NCBI RefSeq assembly: GCF_000155595.1
Contig: NZ_DS989904.1
Location: 256,477-320,476 of the forward strand
DNA: 64,000 bases
Direction: 5' to 3'
Source of the DNA: Synechococcus sp. PCC 7335
GTDB taxonomy: Bacteria; Cyanobacteriota; Cyanobacteriia; Phormidesmidales; Phormidesmidaceae
Below, in pieces: positions 1 through 9,085 of the stretch; position 1 is the stretch's first letter; each line of letters begins with the position of its first letter. The translations under genes and the position numbers were made by a program. The notes under the pieces were generated by a model. It was given only the letters and a program-made list of their open reading frames with translations. It was not told where the DNA came from and made no database searches.

Positions 1-1
1 G

Positions 2-1006
2 GAACTCAACATTGTATTTTGGAATACTTATCTCAAAGAACAAACAGAGTTTCTGCCATACCTCAGCGCCCGCTATGGCAAACAAATCAGTGAAGGTGAA
101 CCGCTACTGCTAGATATTATCGGCTCGCTTAGCCCAGAGGCCTTAACCACTGCCTATGGGCAAGCGCCACCTACTGCGATCATTCCCGAACCGAGCGATA
201 GCGTTCTGCGGCGTCCTAGAGAAGAATCTGTTCTTGCTGAGATTGAGCGTACGGGAGTGCTGAAGGTGGCGCTGAGAAAAGATGCTTCACCTTTCGGCTA
301 CATTGATAGCGATGATAACTGGGTAGGCTACTGTCACCGTTTTGCTACCGACTTGCAGGCTCATGTAGACCAGACAGTCGGTTCGCAAGTTGAGGTAGAG
401 TTGGTGAGAATCTCTTCGACTTTAGATAGTCGCTTTTCACTAGTGCAAGATGAGACTGCCCATGTCGAGTGTGGTCCTAATACTATTCGAGAAGATATTG
501 AAGGTGTTAATTTTTCGTCTCCTTTAGCTGTATCGGGTACACAGTTTCTAGTCCCGAGAGGAACAATCGATAGTGAAGATGCTAATCCTCGCTTAGATGG
601 TCTGCGCGTAGCGGTTTTGTCCAACACCACTACAGCGCAGTTCGTTGAAGAGACATTTCCACAGGCGAATGTCGTTTCTTTCCCAGGCCCTATTGGGAGA
701 AGTGAAGCTATCAGTGCTCTTGGGATGGGTGAGGTCGATGTTGTTGCTAGTGACGGTATTCTCTCTATAAGCGAACTTCTCCGCCAAAATTTATCTTTGG
801 CGGACTATGCTGTTGTTCCCGAACGTCCTTTGACCTGTGAATTCTACGGTTTGGCGCTGCCAAATAACGATCAAGAGTGGCAAACCATGATCAACAATTT
901 TCTAAGAGATACTCATATAGAACGACTAGAGCAAGAAGTTCCTACGCCTCTGCTAGCAGGACAGATTGAAACGTTAGATTATTGTCTAAATCGAGCTCCA
1001 GACTAG
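2..1006 (+). CDS. Solute-binding protein, family 3-like (5' end outside window)
   Basis: The reading frame is open from base 2 to the stop at 1006, so the gene began before the window. The part from about base 245 onward (VLKVALRKDASPFGYID) has the opening of a bacterial family-3 periplasmic solute-binding domain, which binds amino acids or similar small polar solutes for an ABC importer or sensor. The roughly 80 residues before this domain, ending in a Pro/Arg-rich linker, are not something I recognise, so this may be a longer multidomain protein. No permease or ATPase gene lies next to it in the window, so neither substrate nor partner can be named. A GTG at 257 lies inside the domain start and is unlikely to be the true start. 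Confidence 0.7.
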   Translation, partial: ELNIVFWNTYLKEQTEFLPYLSARYGKQISEGEPLLLDIIGSLSPEALTTAYGQAPPTAIIPEPSDSVLRRPREESVLAEIERTGVLKVALRKDASPFGYIDSDDNWVGYCHRFATDLQAHVDQTVGSQVEVELVRISSTLDSRFSLVQDETAHVECGPNTIREDIEGVNFSSPLAVSGTQFLVPRGTIDSEDANPRLDGLRVAVLSNTTTAQFVEETFPQANVVSFPGPIGRSEAISALGMGEVDVVASDGILSISELLRQNLSLADYAVVPERPLTCEFYGLALPNNDQEWQTMINNFLRDTHIERLEQEVPTPLLAGQIETLDYCLNRAPD

Positions 1007-1215
1007 AGTAATCATAGGACTATAGAACGGTCCATCTACTATCGCTAATTCTCTCGCCTAGGTTGAGAAGTATGAATTTGATCTATAGCTTTGGTCACTT
1101 AGCTTACGGTATAGTCATCGGCTACGACCCTTATATTTCAATAGGCTAAGTGACTCGCAAAGTGCGAATGCATCCGCACTTTGCTATAGCTGGGATACCT
1201 TTAGCATCATGGACT

Positions 1216-1449
1216 TCAATAGTCCTGGTCTTCTTCGCGATCACGCTGTGCTTGCATCTGTCTCAATGCCTCTTGCGTGGTGCCTACCACAAAACCACCC
1301 GTACCACATACCAGCATGTAGATCCGTCCTAGTCGCTGATAGTTTGCACTGGTATAGGGTGTCTCTACGATTCTAGATAACACTAAGCCAATGAAGACTC
1401 CAATGGCGCTCGTAACAATGCCAGCAAACCAGATTTTTCGTTGATTCAT
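1216..1449 (-). CDS. Small two-helix membrane protein, unknown function
   Basis: A 77-residue protein with two hydrophobic stretches (about residues 7-25 and 44-58) and a charged C-terminal tail rich in Arg, Gln, Asp and Glu. It lies 29 bases downstream of the RND transporter gene on the same strand, so it is probably the last gene of that transcription unit. Similar short uncharacterised membrane proteins occur in cyanobacteria, but I do not recognise a named family. The overlapping plus-strand frame at 1150-1332 looks like a shadow of this gene. Confidence 0.55.
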   Translation of the reverse strand: MNQRKIWFAGIVTSAIGVFIGLVLSRIVETPYTSANYQRLGRIYMLVCGTGGFVVGTTQEALRQMQAQRDREEDQDY

Positions 1450-1478
1450 GGCATTTCTTCCTCTGTTCTAGAGATCTC

Positions 1479-4400
1479 CTAAATCAAGTCTTCACCTTCA
1501 ATCTTGACAGGTGGGAACACAACTTCAGGGCTTCCTACATTGCCAGTACCTGCCGCCGCGAGTTCTATACCGCCACCTTTACTACCCCCATCAAGAGTAT
1601 CAGACCCACCTGAAGAAGATTCATCCTTCAAGAAGTTTGCTTCTAAACTTTTGATCACCACGTACAGTACCGGCACAACCAAAAAGCTAAGCACTGTTGA
1701 GACCAGTAGTCCGCCAAAGAGTGCAGTTCCAATGACCCGGCGTGAGGCTGAGCCTGCACCGGTCGAAATCACCAATGGGAAGAAGCCTACTAAAGACGAT
1801 ACGGCAGTCATCAAAATAGCTCTGAATCTAGCCTCGCCAGCTCTCTTAGCAGCCTCTACAATTGTTGCACCGGCTTCCTTTTCCTGGTTTGCGAATTCAA
1901 CAATCAGAATGGCGTTTTTACTAGCTAGTCCGATCAGCATCACCAAAGCTACCTGCACATACACATCGTTTTGCATGTCTCGCACAGCGACAAAGCTCAG
2001 GGCTCCGAGCAGTGCTAGTGGTACCGTAAGCAGAATAATGATCGGGTCGATATAGCTTTCGTACTGAGCCGATAGTGTGAGAAACACCATGATGATACCG
2101 AAAGCGAAGACCAGCAGCCCTAGGTTGCCAGCAGCTATCTCTTCCTTAGCAAGACCAATCCAGTCTGATTCTAAACCAGGGAAAGAGACTTCTGCTAAAG
2201 ATTCATTTAGGGCGGCGATCGCCTGACCACTAGAGAATCCATCGGCTGGCTGTGCTTGAAACTTAATCGTACGAAAACCGTTGTAGTGATAGATAATCTG
2301 CGGACCCGTTACTGAGTTCACTTGAGCGATCGCACCTAGAGGAATCATCTGATTATCACGCGATCGCACGTACAAGCTTTGCAGATCTTCTGGCGAATTT
2401 CGGAAATCACCTTGCGCCTGCACAAATACCTTATAACCTCGGGCCCCTAACGTGAAATCGTTAACGTACTGCGATCCAATCGTGGCACCAATCGTTTGCA
2501 GGGCCTGTTGAAAGTCAATATTTAATGCTTCGAGCTGGTTTCGATCGAGATTGATTTCCAACTGTGGCGCGCCCGCTGTGAACTGAGTACTGGCCGAACC
2601 AATCGCTTCTTCCGCATTCGCACGCGCTAGCACCTCACGGGCACTACCTAAGAAATCATCAATGCTGTAGTCACCCCCTGTCTGATCTTGAAACTGAAGT
2701 TCGATCCCTCCGGTGGCACTAAATCCGGGAATCGGTGGTGGGTTAAACCCGGCGGCAATAGCTTCTTGATTTTGATAGAATGTGCCGTTGATTTTCTGTA
2801 AGATACTATCGACATCTTCGCCTTCGCCAGCGCGCTCGTCCCAAGGTTTGAGCTTGGCAAAAAACATGCCTCGGTTCGGGCCTGCGCCCTCTAGCGAAGC
2901 GCCACTCGCAGCAAAATAGCCTTCTACTTCGGGAATGCTGCTGATGGTTTCTCCTACCGACTCGATCACATCGTCTGTGTAGCCTAGAGAAACCCCGTCT
3001 GGCCCTTGCACAATACCTAGAAGAATCCCTTGGTCTTCATTCGGGACGAAGCCACTGGGCACTATCATGAACATTTGATAGGTAGCAATTAGGCCAAGTA
3101 CGAACACCCCAATGATGATGTAGCGCATTCGAACAAACAGAGCAACAACGCTTCTATATTTCGCTATGAGCCAATCTTGAGCCTGGTTGAATTTGTTGAA
3201 GAACCACTGTAGGGGATTGACGCGGCCACTGTGGTTAGTTGCCGCTTCTGTGCTTTTTGGCTTTAGTAAAATAGCGGCCATGCTCGGGCTAAAGCTGAGG
3301 GCGTTGAAGGTAGAAACAGCCACCGAAAAAGCAATGATCAGGGCAAACTGCTGATAGAGTGCGCCTGTTGTTCCAGGGAAAAAAGCCACCGGAATAAACA
3401 CTGCCATCAAAACCAATGAAGTGGATACTACCGCACCAGCGATCTCATCCATTACGGCTAGAGAAGCTTGTTTTGGCAGCAGTCCCTCATTGATCTTGGT
3501 CGTGACCGCTTCCACAATTACGATCGCGTCGTCTACTACCAGACCTGTTGCCAAAATCAAGCCAAACAAAGTCAAACTGTTGAGCGAAAAGCCAAAGGCG
3601 AAGGCGAAACCCAGCGCGCCAACTAGGGCTACTGGAATCGCAACTGCAGGAATAATCGTGGTGCGCCAGTCTTGTAAAAAGATAAAGATCACCAAAATAA
3701 CTAGGCCAATCGCCTGCATGAGAGTGATCAACACTTCTTGAATAGAAACCTGGATAAACTCAGTGGTGTCGTACACCAATGAAGCCGTCATCCCAGGGGG
3801 AAATTTCTTACTCAATTCAGCTATCACAGCTTTTGTATTGTTGCCTACATCTAAGGCATTACTGCCTGGCAACTGGGAGACCGCTATGGCGACACCTTGC
3901 TGACCATTAATCAGAGCATTGGTAGCATAGTTCTCACCACCGATTTTGGCATACCCTACGTCTCGCAAACGCACCAATCCTCCATCAGGTAGCGTTTTAA
4001 CTACCAGGTTCTCGAACTCAGCGGTGTCTGTAAATCGACCTTGAATCCGAATTGGCAGCTCAAAATTCTGACCCTCCGGCACAGGCGCTTGACCAATGGC
4101 ACCGGCACCAACTACCACACTTTGGGTTCTCAAGGCATTAGAGACATCCAAAATGGTCAGTCCGCGAGCTGCGAGCGCGCTAGGATCGAGCCATAAACGC
4201 ATAGCATTTTGCTTACTGCCAAAAACCGTAACATCACCCACTCCCTTTATTCGCTTGAGGGTGTCGACAATATTGGCATCGACGTAGTCACTAATGAAAA
4301 TGTCGTCATACTCACCGTTTTCTCCATATATGCCGTAGACCATCAAGATGCTACTAGAGGTTGCTTTGGTTGTTACCCCCAACTGTTGTACCGTACTCGG

Positions 4401-4757
4401 CAGCTTGGGCAATGCCTGAGCCACTCGGTTTTGAACGTTTACTTGACTGATATCTTTATCACTGCCGGGAGGAAAGTAGACCGAAATATTACTAGTTCCG
4501 GCATAGGTTTCTGAACTGATGTAGTCCATCCCAGCCACCCCATTAATCTCGCGTTCTAGAATGGTGGTGACCGTATTCTCCACGGTTTGCACATCGGCTC
4601 CGGTATAGAAACTGGACACCCGAATCTGGACGGGAGAAATATCTGGTAGGTAATTAATCGGCAGCAGTGGAATACATACGCCACCAATCAACATAATCAC
4701 GATGGTACAAACGGTGGTGAGTACCGGTCGTTTGATAAAGTTTCCAGAAACAGACAT
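1479..4757 (-). CDS. RND multidrug efflux transporter, AcrB/HAE1 family
   Basis: At 1092 residues this is the usual size for an inner-membrane resistance-nodulation-division pump, which exports hydrophobic compounds by proton antiport together with an adaptor protein and an outer-membrane channel. The N-terminus has the typical first membrane helix followed by the porter-domain start (LPINYLPDISPVQI). The proton-relay Asp pair is present in GLVVDDAIVIVE near residue 405. Two sets of periplasmic porter loops alternate with twelve predicted membrane helices. The C-terminus has an unusual Gly/Ser-rich tail (DESSSGGSDTLDGGSKGGG) beyond the last helix. The adaptor gene lies upstream at 4861-6204, 103 bases away, so the two are probably co-transcribed. 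No outer-membrane channel gene is in the window. Confidence 0.95.
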   Translation of the reverse strand: MSVSGNFIKRPVLTTVCTIVIMLIGGVCIPLLPINYLPDISPVQIRVSSFYTGADVQTVENTVTTILEREINGVAGMDYISSETYAGTSNISVYFPPGSDKDISQVNVQNRVAQALPKLPSTVQQLGVTTKATSSSILMVYGIYGENGEYDDIFISDYVDANIVDTLKRIKGVGDVTVFGSKQNAMRLWLDPSALAARGLTILDVSNALRTQSVVVGAGAIGQAPVPEGQNFELPIRIQGRFTDTAEFENLVVKTLPDGGLVRLRDVGYAKIGGENYATNALINGQQGVAIAVSQLPGSNALDVGNNTKAVIAELSKKFPPGMTASLVYDTTEFIQVSIQEVLITLMQAIGLVILVIFIFLQDWRTTIIPAVAIPVALVGALGFAFAFGFSLNSLTLFGLILATGLVVDDAIVIVEAVTTKINEGLLPKQASLAVMDEIAGAVVSTSLVLMAVFIPVAFFPGTTGALYQQFALIIAFSVAVSTFNALSFSPSMAAILLKPKSTEAATNHSGRVNPLQWFFNKFNQAQDWLIAKYRSVVALFVRMRYIIIGVFVLGLIATYQMFMIVPSGFVPNEDQGILLGIVQGPDGVSLGYTDDVIESVGETISSIPEVEGYFAASGASLEGAGPNRGMFFAKLKPWDERAGEGEDVDSILQKINGTFYQNQEAIAAGFNPPPIPGFSATGGIELQFQDQTGGDYSIDDFLGSAREVLARANAEEAIGSASTQFTAGAPQLEINLDRNQLEALNIDFQQALQTIGATIGSQYVNDFTLGARGYKVFVQAQGDFRNSPEDLQSLYVRSRDNQMIPLGAIAQVNSVTGPQIIYHYNGFRTIKFQAQPADGFSSGQAIAALNESLAEVSFPGLESDWIGLAKEEIAAGNLGLLVFAFGIIMVFLTLSAQYESYIDPIIILLTVPLALLGALSFVAVRDMQNDVYVQVALVMLIGLASKNAILIVEFANQEKEAGATIVEAAKRAGEARFRAILMTAVSSLVGFFPLVISTGAGSASRRVIGTALFGGLLVSTVLSFLVVPVLYVVIKSLEANFLKDESSSGGSDTLDGGSKGGGIELAAAGTGNVGSPEVVFPPVKIEGEDLI

Positions 4758-4780
4758 AGTGTGACGTTGTTCTCAAGGGG

Positions 4781-4804
4781 GTCAGAAAGTGGGTCAGAAG
4801 GTTA
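4781..4804. repeat. Two-copy 12-base tandem repeat between pump genes
   Basis: The unit GTCAGAAAGTGG is followed directly by GTCAGAAGGTTA in the spacer between the adaptor and transporter genes. It is one of many site-specific short tandem duplications in this window. Confidence 0.55.
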
Positions 4805-4860
4805 AAGTAGATCAGATAGCTAAGTGGACTAAGTAGACACAAGCTGTAAACTACTCAGCA

Positions 4861-6204
4861 TCAGGAGTTAGTGTCTCTTTGCGCACTATCTGCACTAGAG
4901 TCGACTTCACTGTTCGCTTCACTTTCAGTAAAGGGCTGTTTGCTAACTACTTCTGGAACAATCGGTGCACCGTCTTGGAGCTTGAGGATATTAGAGACAG
5001 CAATGCGATCGCCTTCTTCTAACCCAGACATCACGCGATAGCGACCGCCTTGGATATCTCCTAGCTCTACAGGCTTGAGGTTGACAATCTCCTGTCCAGA
5101 CTCATTGGGTTCTTCACCCACCACATATACGAAATTTTTACTTCCCGAGCGGCTGATCGCTGCTGACGGAATCAGCAAACCTGGCTCTGTGTTCCAAATA
5201 ACCTTGGCCTCTACATATTGGCTATCTTTAAGCTTGCGGCCTACATTGTTGAAGAGCGCCTTCACTAAGATGGTTTGCCCTTCCGAATTTACAGTAGGAG
5301 AAATAAAGTCGACTGTTCCATTGGTCAGTAGTTCGTCTGTTGCTGGGTCAATTAGCTGTACAGTCAGCCCTTCTTTTAGCTGAGAAGAGCGAGTAGACGG
5401 CACTTGCAGATTCAAGACTAGGTTTTCAGTTTGGGTGATTTGGACAATCTGATCACCTGTTCCTATATATTCGCCTCGCTTTACGTTTAAGTCGCCCACC
5501 ACCCCAGAGATAGGAGATACAACTTCTTTAGATTGAAAACTGACTAAAGAGGCGTCAGCCCGGGCCTGAGCCTGGCGAATGGAACTCTCCGCTTGAATGA
5601 TTGCACTCTGCGCAGCGGTCACTTTTTCTTCAGCAGCAGCAAAGTTATTCTTAGCGGCTTCTACCTCAAGTAATCCCTCATCTAAGCGTAGCTCTGCGAT
5701 CGCCCCCTGCTCATATAAGGTGCGCAGCCTCGGCTCATACTCGGTAGCCACATTCAGTTCCGAGAGCGCATTTGTTCGCTGAGCTTGAGCAATCCCTAGT
5801 TGCGCTCTTGCACTAGCTAAATTCGTCCTAGCAACTTCGACACCAGCTAGATCGCCTTCATACTGAGGTGCCGTTTGATCTGGCCTTAGGGATACTATCG
5901 ACTGCCCTGGACCAACAAACTCTCCAGGTGAGACAAAGACGGTTTCTATTCGTCCCTGGATTTCCGAGCGTACGTCAACGATTTCAACGGCTTCAAGCGT
6001 ACCGACAAACGTCGTACTATCGCGCACCGTATCAGACGCTAACTCTTCTACCTGTGCGGGTATACCTGGCGAAACCACATCTGCATCAGGGGTACGCCGA
6101 CAGCCTAAACTTAGAAGTGAAATAGAAAGAGCTGTTCCTAATACAAAAGGCGATAGCCAGCTTCTTTGAGGGCTTTGAGAGCTTATTTTATTTTCAGCAA
6201 GCAT
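4861..6204 (-). CDS. RND efflux periplasmic adaptor (membrane fusion protein, AcrA/MexA-like)
   Basis: A 447-residue adaptor that would bridge the RND pump to an outer-membrane channel. The N-terminus is a signal sequence ending in LLSLGCRR; the Cys near residue 35 could be lipidated, although the lipobox is imperfect. A biotinyl-lipoyl-like half follows (RSEIQGRIETVFVSPGEFV), then a long alpha-helical hairpin rich in Ala, Gln and Glu (about residues 120-215), the second lipoyl half (VVSPISGVVGDLNVKRGEYI), a beta-barrel domain and a membrane-proximal domain. An AGGA ribosome site sits about 6 bases before the ATG. It is the first gene of the efflux operon, and a 19-base palindrome lies about 150 bases upstream. 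Confidence 0.93.
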   Translation of the reverse strand: MLAENKISSQSPQRSWLSPFVLGTALSISLLSLGCRRTPDADVVSPGIPAQVEELASDTVRDSTTFVGTLEAVEIVDVRSEIQGRIETVFVSPGEFVGPGQSIVSLRPDQTAPQYEGDLAGVEVARTNLASARAQLGIAQAQRTNALSELNVATEYEPRLRTLYEQGAIAELRLDEGLLEVEAAKNNFAAAEEKVTAAQSAIIQAESSIRQAQARADASLVSFQSKEVVSPISGVVGDLNVKRGEYIGTGDQIVQITQTENLVLNLQVPSTRSSQLKEGLTVQLIDPATDELLTNGTVDFISPTVNSEGQTILVKALFNNVGRKLKDSQYVEAKVIWNTEPGLLIPSAAISRSGSKNFVYVVGEEPNESGQEIVNLKPVELGDIQGGRYRVMSGLEEGDRIAVSNILKLQDGAPIVPEVVSKQPFTESEANSEVDSSADSAQRDTNS

Positions 6205-6356
6205 CGGAATTCCTAGAGGATGAATAGGAGGCTAGAAAAAGTGTAGTAGGAGAAGGCCTTAGGAAGAAGCATTTTGCTCCTTAATTCTCAACAAACTTCT
6301 AGGCTCATGAATATACCGGGAAAACCCTATGGCAGCCCTAAAATTATTACATCGAA

Positions 6357-6375
6357 ATTCAACGATACGTTGAAT
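6357..6375. promoter_or_regulatory. Palindromic operator candidate for the RND operon
   Basis: Eight-base arms ATTCAACG and CGTTGAAT flank a 3-base centre, with a perfect match over 19 bases. This shape is typical of a dimeric TetR/AcrR- or MarR-type repressor site, and such repressors commonly control RND pumps. It lies about 150 bases before the adaptor start. No such regulator gene is next to the pump in this window, so the binding protein is unknown. Confidence 0.45.
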
Positions 6376-6680
6376 GCAATAGGCAAAAAAACATTAAACT
6401 TTATTCACTATTAGAAAATTGACAAGCATAGCCTCTGCCCCAAATACTTTATCGACACCACAGCGTTGTGATAGAACTCACCGCGATCAAATGTATCAAA
6501 GAAAATGTGTATTAGAGAAAATGTCAGAGGAAAAAGATACTTGTATTGATTTTTACACGTTATACCTAGATGAACAGCCTTAGCCGCTTTGGTCAGCTAG
6601 TCGCGATGATCCTAATATCCAGCAAAAGATATCTAACAAAGGAGTGATCTTCGAGAGGGCTAAACCGCGCCTATTGTTTT

Positions 6681-6728
6681 CGTGCATCTGGCTAATAATT
6701 TATTCGTGCATCTGGCTAATGATTTAAA
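6681..6728. repeat. Two-copy 24-base tandem repeat
   Basis: CGTGCATCTGGCTAATAATT and its continuation are repeated at once with two or three changes (GATTT for AATTT). It lies between the K+ channel stop and the efflux operon, with no coding role. Confidence 0.75.
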
Positions 6729-6762
6729 TGTGTTCTGTATCAAAAGAATACTAGCAAAAGCT

Positions 6763-7437
6763 TTACTCACGACGTGCAAGATAGCCGCCTACTAGAATGG
6801 CGATGAATACTGTTGAATACATTTGGCCAATAATCGCTTCTAAGTTCGTCAAAACTAGAGCGATATCACTTATTGGAACGATATCGCCGTAGCCTAGGGT
6901 AGTGAGCGTTGTAAAGCTGAAGTGAAACGTCTTTTGGTAGGCACCTTCTACCCCACCAGCATCAAACATAGGCTGAGAGAAGGCTTCAGGATTGAGCACA
7001 GCAACCATGCCATAAAACAGCGCCCAGACAAAGCCAATCAGCAAATAGACACTGATACCTCCTCGAATGGTGTCTGCCGTGACTTCAGCAGCGGTGAAGA
7101 TATCTTTACCAATCCAGTAGGCTGCTCCTCCAAGATAAATGGCATAAACACTCTGAGCGATCAGAGCATAACGGATAGACAAAGCATCACCCATCCAGCC
7201 TAAGTTCGCGCCGAGGATGAGTAGATACGCTAGCACAGCAATGGCTGTGTAGACGGAGAGCAAAGCTCTGGGTAGCGAGAGGCTCTTAGTGAGCAAGATC
7301 ATGGTGCTGAGTAGCAACAGAGGGAAAAATATACTACTCAAACGACCTTCGAGAAAGGGAGAGGCAAAAAAAGTTACAAGCAAACTAATAAGCAGAAGCG
7401 TGTACTTATCTCTATGAGGAATATAACGACGATTCAT
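6763..7437 (-). CDS. Two-pore-helix potassium channel protein (Ion_trans_2 type)
   Basis: A 224-residue inner-membrane protein with several hydrophobic helices in the first 145 residues. A pore loop then carries the K+ selectivity filter TLGYGD at residues 180-185, followed by a final membrane helix. This is the ion-channel domain shared by prokaryotic KcsA/Kch-like channels. The extra N-terminal helices (about four) exceed the minimal two-helix channel, but there is no obvious Arg-rich voltage sensor. No cytoplasmic RCK/TrkA-N regulatory domain follows the pore, so gating is unclear. The gene is transcribed away from the secreted-protein gene at 7806 and appears monocistronic. Confidence 0.88.
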   Translation of the reverse strand: MNRRYIPHRDKYTLLLISLLVTFFASPFLEGRLSSIFFPLLLLSTMILLTKSLSLPRALLSVYTAIAVLAYLLILGANLGWMGDALSIRYALIAQSVYAIYLGGAAYWIGKDIFTAAEVTADTIRGGISVYLLIGFVWALFYGMVAVLNPEAFSQPMFDAGGVEGAYQKTFHFSFTTLTTLGYGDIVPISDIALVLTNLEAIIGQMYSTVFIAILVGGYLARRE

Positions 7438-7751
7438 ACTGCTTCAAGCTCATCTAGTTTACTCTGATTCATCCTATTACTATCTATACTTTCAGAAAGT
7501 ACCTTGATGCATAAGAAGCACAATACCCTTTATAGAATCTGATTCTTATCCAAAAGCGATCGCGGGGCCGGAGTCACTGAGGGTCAATTGCGGTCGACCT
7601 TATATTCTGTTGGGATATCGGACTTCTATAGCGCTACAGCGATAGAAGACATAATCTATGGAAAATCAGTGAGCATTATTTCTATGGATTGATACCAACT
7701 ATCGGTACAATCAAATACAGGTATGAGAGTAACAGCTCCCCACCCTCTACC
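7438..7751. other. Divergent intergenic region with a stem-loop
   Basis: This region lies between the K+ channel and the secreted-protein gene and contains no gene. A short stem-loop (CTTCTAT at 7623-7629 pairing with ATAGAAG at 7642-7648) and a HIP1-like site near 7559 are visible. A GTA-N8-TAC match at 7705-7718 lacks a spaced -10 box on either strand and is probably chance. Confidence 0.5.
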
Positions 7752-7781
7752 TTGAACGCTAATAAATTTAGCTAGTATACT
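7752..7781 (+). promoter_or_regulatory. Sigma-70-type promoter for the exported protein at 7806
   Basis: TTGAAC at 7752-7757 and TATACT at 7776-7781 are separated by 18 bases, a near-consensus housekeeping promoter. Transcription would start near 7788. This rules out the upstream in-frame TTG at 7782 as the start codon and supports the ATG at 7806. Confidence 0.65.
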
Positions 7782-7805
7782 TTGTTCGCAAATTCAAAGG
7801 AACTT

Positions 7806-8291
7806 ATGAAATATCGTGGTATTTTCTCTCTATCTGGCCTGCTTGCATTAGGGACAGCTTTTTGTACACTACCTGCAATTGCAGATTCCGATTTTGTGAT
7901 GAGAGAATCTTTACTTATCACTCAAGACGCAGAACCTCCTGAGAATCGCCCCCCTGTTGACTCTGTCGTCGCCACAGCGCCTATCCAGCTTAGAGTCGTC
8001 AACGAATCTACGATAGATGCGGATATCTCTGCAGCGCTTTTGGATCCCCCTTCAGATGATCGAGTAGCTGCGCCTGGTGAATCAGTAACCTTTGGTCGAT
8101 TGCATACTAGCTTTTTACCACCACCGCTGGAGTTAGAGATTGTTGCAGTAGATAGGGACATCAGTTTGGATAACCTGACGCTAGCTGTAGAAGACAATGA
8201 GATTATCATCACTATACTTGCCGAGCCAGGAGTTTCTGGCGAGGCAAGGGTTATCCGCGTAGACGAAGCCGGCTTGGTTTATATTCTATAG
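7806..8291 (+). CDS. Small exported protein, unknown function
   Basis: A 161-residue protein starting at the ATG that follows AAAGGAA by about 5 bases. The N-terminus is a clear signal peptide (MKYRGIFSLSGLLALG, cleavage probably after AIA near residue 27), so the mature protein is periplasmic or secreted. The mature part has a Pro-rich acidic segment and then a beta-rich region of about 100 residues (QLRVVNESTIDADISAALL and following) that reads like a single immunoglobulin-like or lipocalin-like sandwich. I do not recognise the family. It has its own promoter and is followed by hairpins before the convergent HdeA-like gene. Confidence 0.65.
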   Translation: MKYRGIFSLSGLLALGTAFCTLPAIADSDFVMRESLLITQDAEPPENRPPVDSVVATAPIQLRVVNESTIDADISAALLDPPSDDRVAAPGESVTFGRLHTSFLPPPLELEIVAVDRDISLDNLTLAVEDNEIIITILAEPGVSGEARVIRVDEAGLVYIL

Positions 8292-8390
8292 TCACAGGCA
8301 GTTCAAAGACATGCCGACACTACATGTACGCGTACGTAGGTCTGTGGGTCGTTTATTAGTAGCCTGTTAATATGCGTTTTTGTTTGAGGC

Positions 8391-8421
8391 ACACCCTCTC
8401 TACAACGAATTGAGAAGGTGT
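8391..8421. terminator. Stem-loop downstream of the exported-protein gene
   Basis: ACACCCTCTC at 8391-8400 pairs with GAGAAGGTGT at 8412-8421 (one mismatch, 11-base loop). AGGC/GCCT extends the stem across a bulge. There is no U-run, so a strong intrinsic terminator is doubtful. Confidence 0.4.
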
Positions 8422-8506
8422 AGCCTTATCACAATGATGACTACGGATGACCAATTGTGGAGAAAATTACTGGATTAGACTGAGCTGAGTATTTCAAGGA
8501 TAGGAA

Positions 8507-8546
8507 TCCAGATTGACTTTTGATATACCTTAGAAGTCAATCTGGA
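8507..8546. terminator. Perfect 13-base-pair stem-loop between convergent genes
   Basis: TCCAGATTGACTT at 8507-8519 is perfectly complementary to AAGTCAATCTGGA at 8534-8546, with a 14-base loop. It lies between two genes that point at each other, which suits a bidirectional terminator or mRNA-stabilising end. No T-tract follows on either side, so the role is inferred from position. Confidence 0.5.
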
Positions 8547-8618
8547 CTAGTTCTATGGTCGAACCGCGCTAAGTTTCAGTCACGTGTGCAGGAGATACAT
8601 CACGCTGTTTGTAAAGCT

Positions 8619-8957
8619 CTAGCGGTTGGCTTCAAATTGACTGAGCAGCGTTCCTTCGGGATCATCTATGCAGCCATCGACAATACTGTCTGAGGCAGCG
8701 ACTAACGCAGGTGCATCAATCGTTGTAGTCTCAGAGACACCACTCATGTAGCCATGCATGAATATCATCAAATTTGTTTGCTCATCACCAGGTGTTTTGA
8801 GAAAGTCGCGGCAAGTGAGAGCTTCCAAATCAATCTGATCTACGGTAGCGGCGGGTACAGTAGTCTCTTCTTGAGCGATCACCTGAGAATTTCCATAGGC
8901 TGTGATACCCAGTGTTGCAACAGAAGCAGACAAAATAAACCAACTAAGCTTTTTCAT
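8619..8957 (-). CDS. HdeA/HdeB-family periplasmic protein
   Basis: A 112-residue protein when read from the ATG at 8957. An in-frame ATG at 8978 would add seven residues, but its GGA sits too close to the codon. The signal peptide (MKKLSWFILSASVATLGITA) ends near AIAQ-type residues. The mature part carries the HdeA-family pattern LTCRDFLKTPGDEQ, then MIFMHGYMSG, then a second Cys in DGCID; the two Cys are expected to form the fold's disulphide. HdeA proteins are small acid-stress chaperones in enterobacteria. The role in cyanobacteria is not established, so only the fold is assigned with confidence. It lies downstream of two other exported-protein genes on the same strand. Confidence 0.8.
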   Translation of the reverse strand: MKKLSWFILSASVATLGITAYGNSQVIAQEETTVPAATVDQIDLEALTCRDFLKTPGDEQTNLMIFMHGYMSGVSETTTIDAPALVAASDSIVDGCIDDPEGTLLSQFEANR

Positions 8958-9031
8958 GGATTTTTCTCGCTTATACATTTCCTTTTCTTCATTTACAAGT
9001 CTTGCAGACCAGATAGATTGAAATCAACTGT

Positions 9032-9067
9032 TAAGACTAAGGTTTCTAGTAAGACTAAGGTTTCTAG
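9032..9067. repeat. Perfect two-copy 18-base tandem repeat
   Basis: TAAGACTAAGGTTTCTAG occurs twice without a gap in the spacer between the HdeA-like gene and the glycine-zipper protein gene. It has no coding role. Confidence 0.8.
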
Positions 9068-9085
9068 ATGATCCGCTAAAACAAC

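Larger units (their letters stand above)
6205..6762. other. Intergenic region upstream of the efflux operon
   Basis: No credible gene is seen in these 558 bases. The region holds a perfect palindrome at 6357-6375 and a two-copy 24-base tandem repeat at 6681-6728. The efflux promoter should lie here, reading leftward, but I see no convincing -35/-10 pair. Confidence 0.6.

Noticed and set aside
1150-1332. 60-codon ORF opposite the small membrane protein
   Set aside because: Shadow frame of the minus-strand gene at 1216-1449, which has membrane helices and operon context.
7705-7718. GTACAATCAAATAC between the K+ channel and the exported-protein gene
   Set aside because: No correctly spaced -10 box in either direction; the plus-strand gene already has a good sigma-70 promoter further down.
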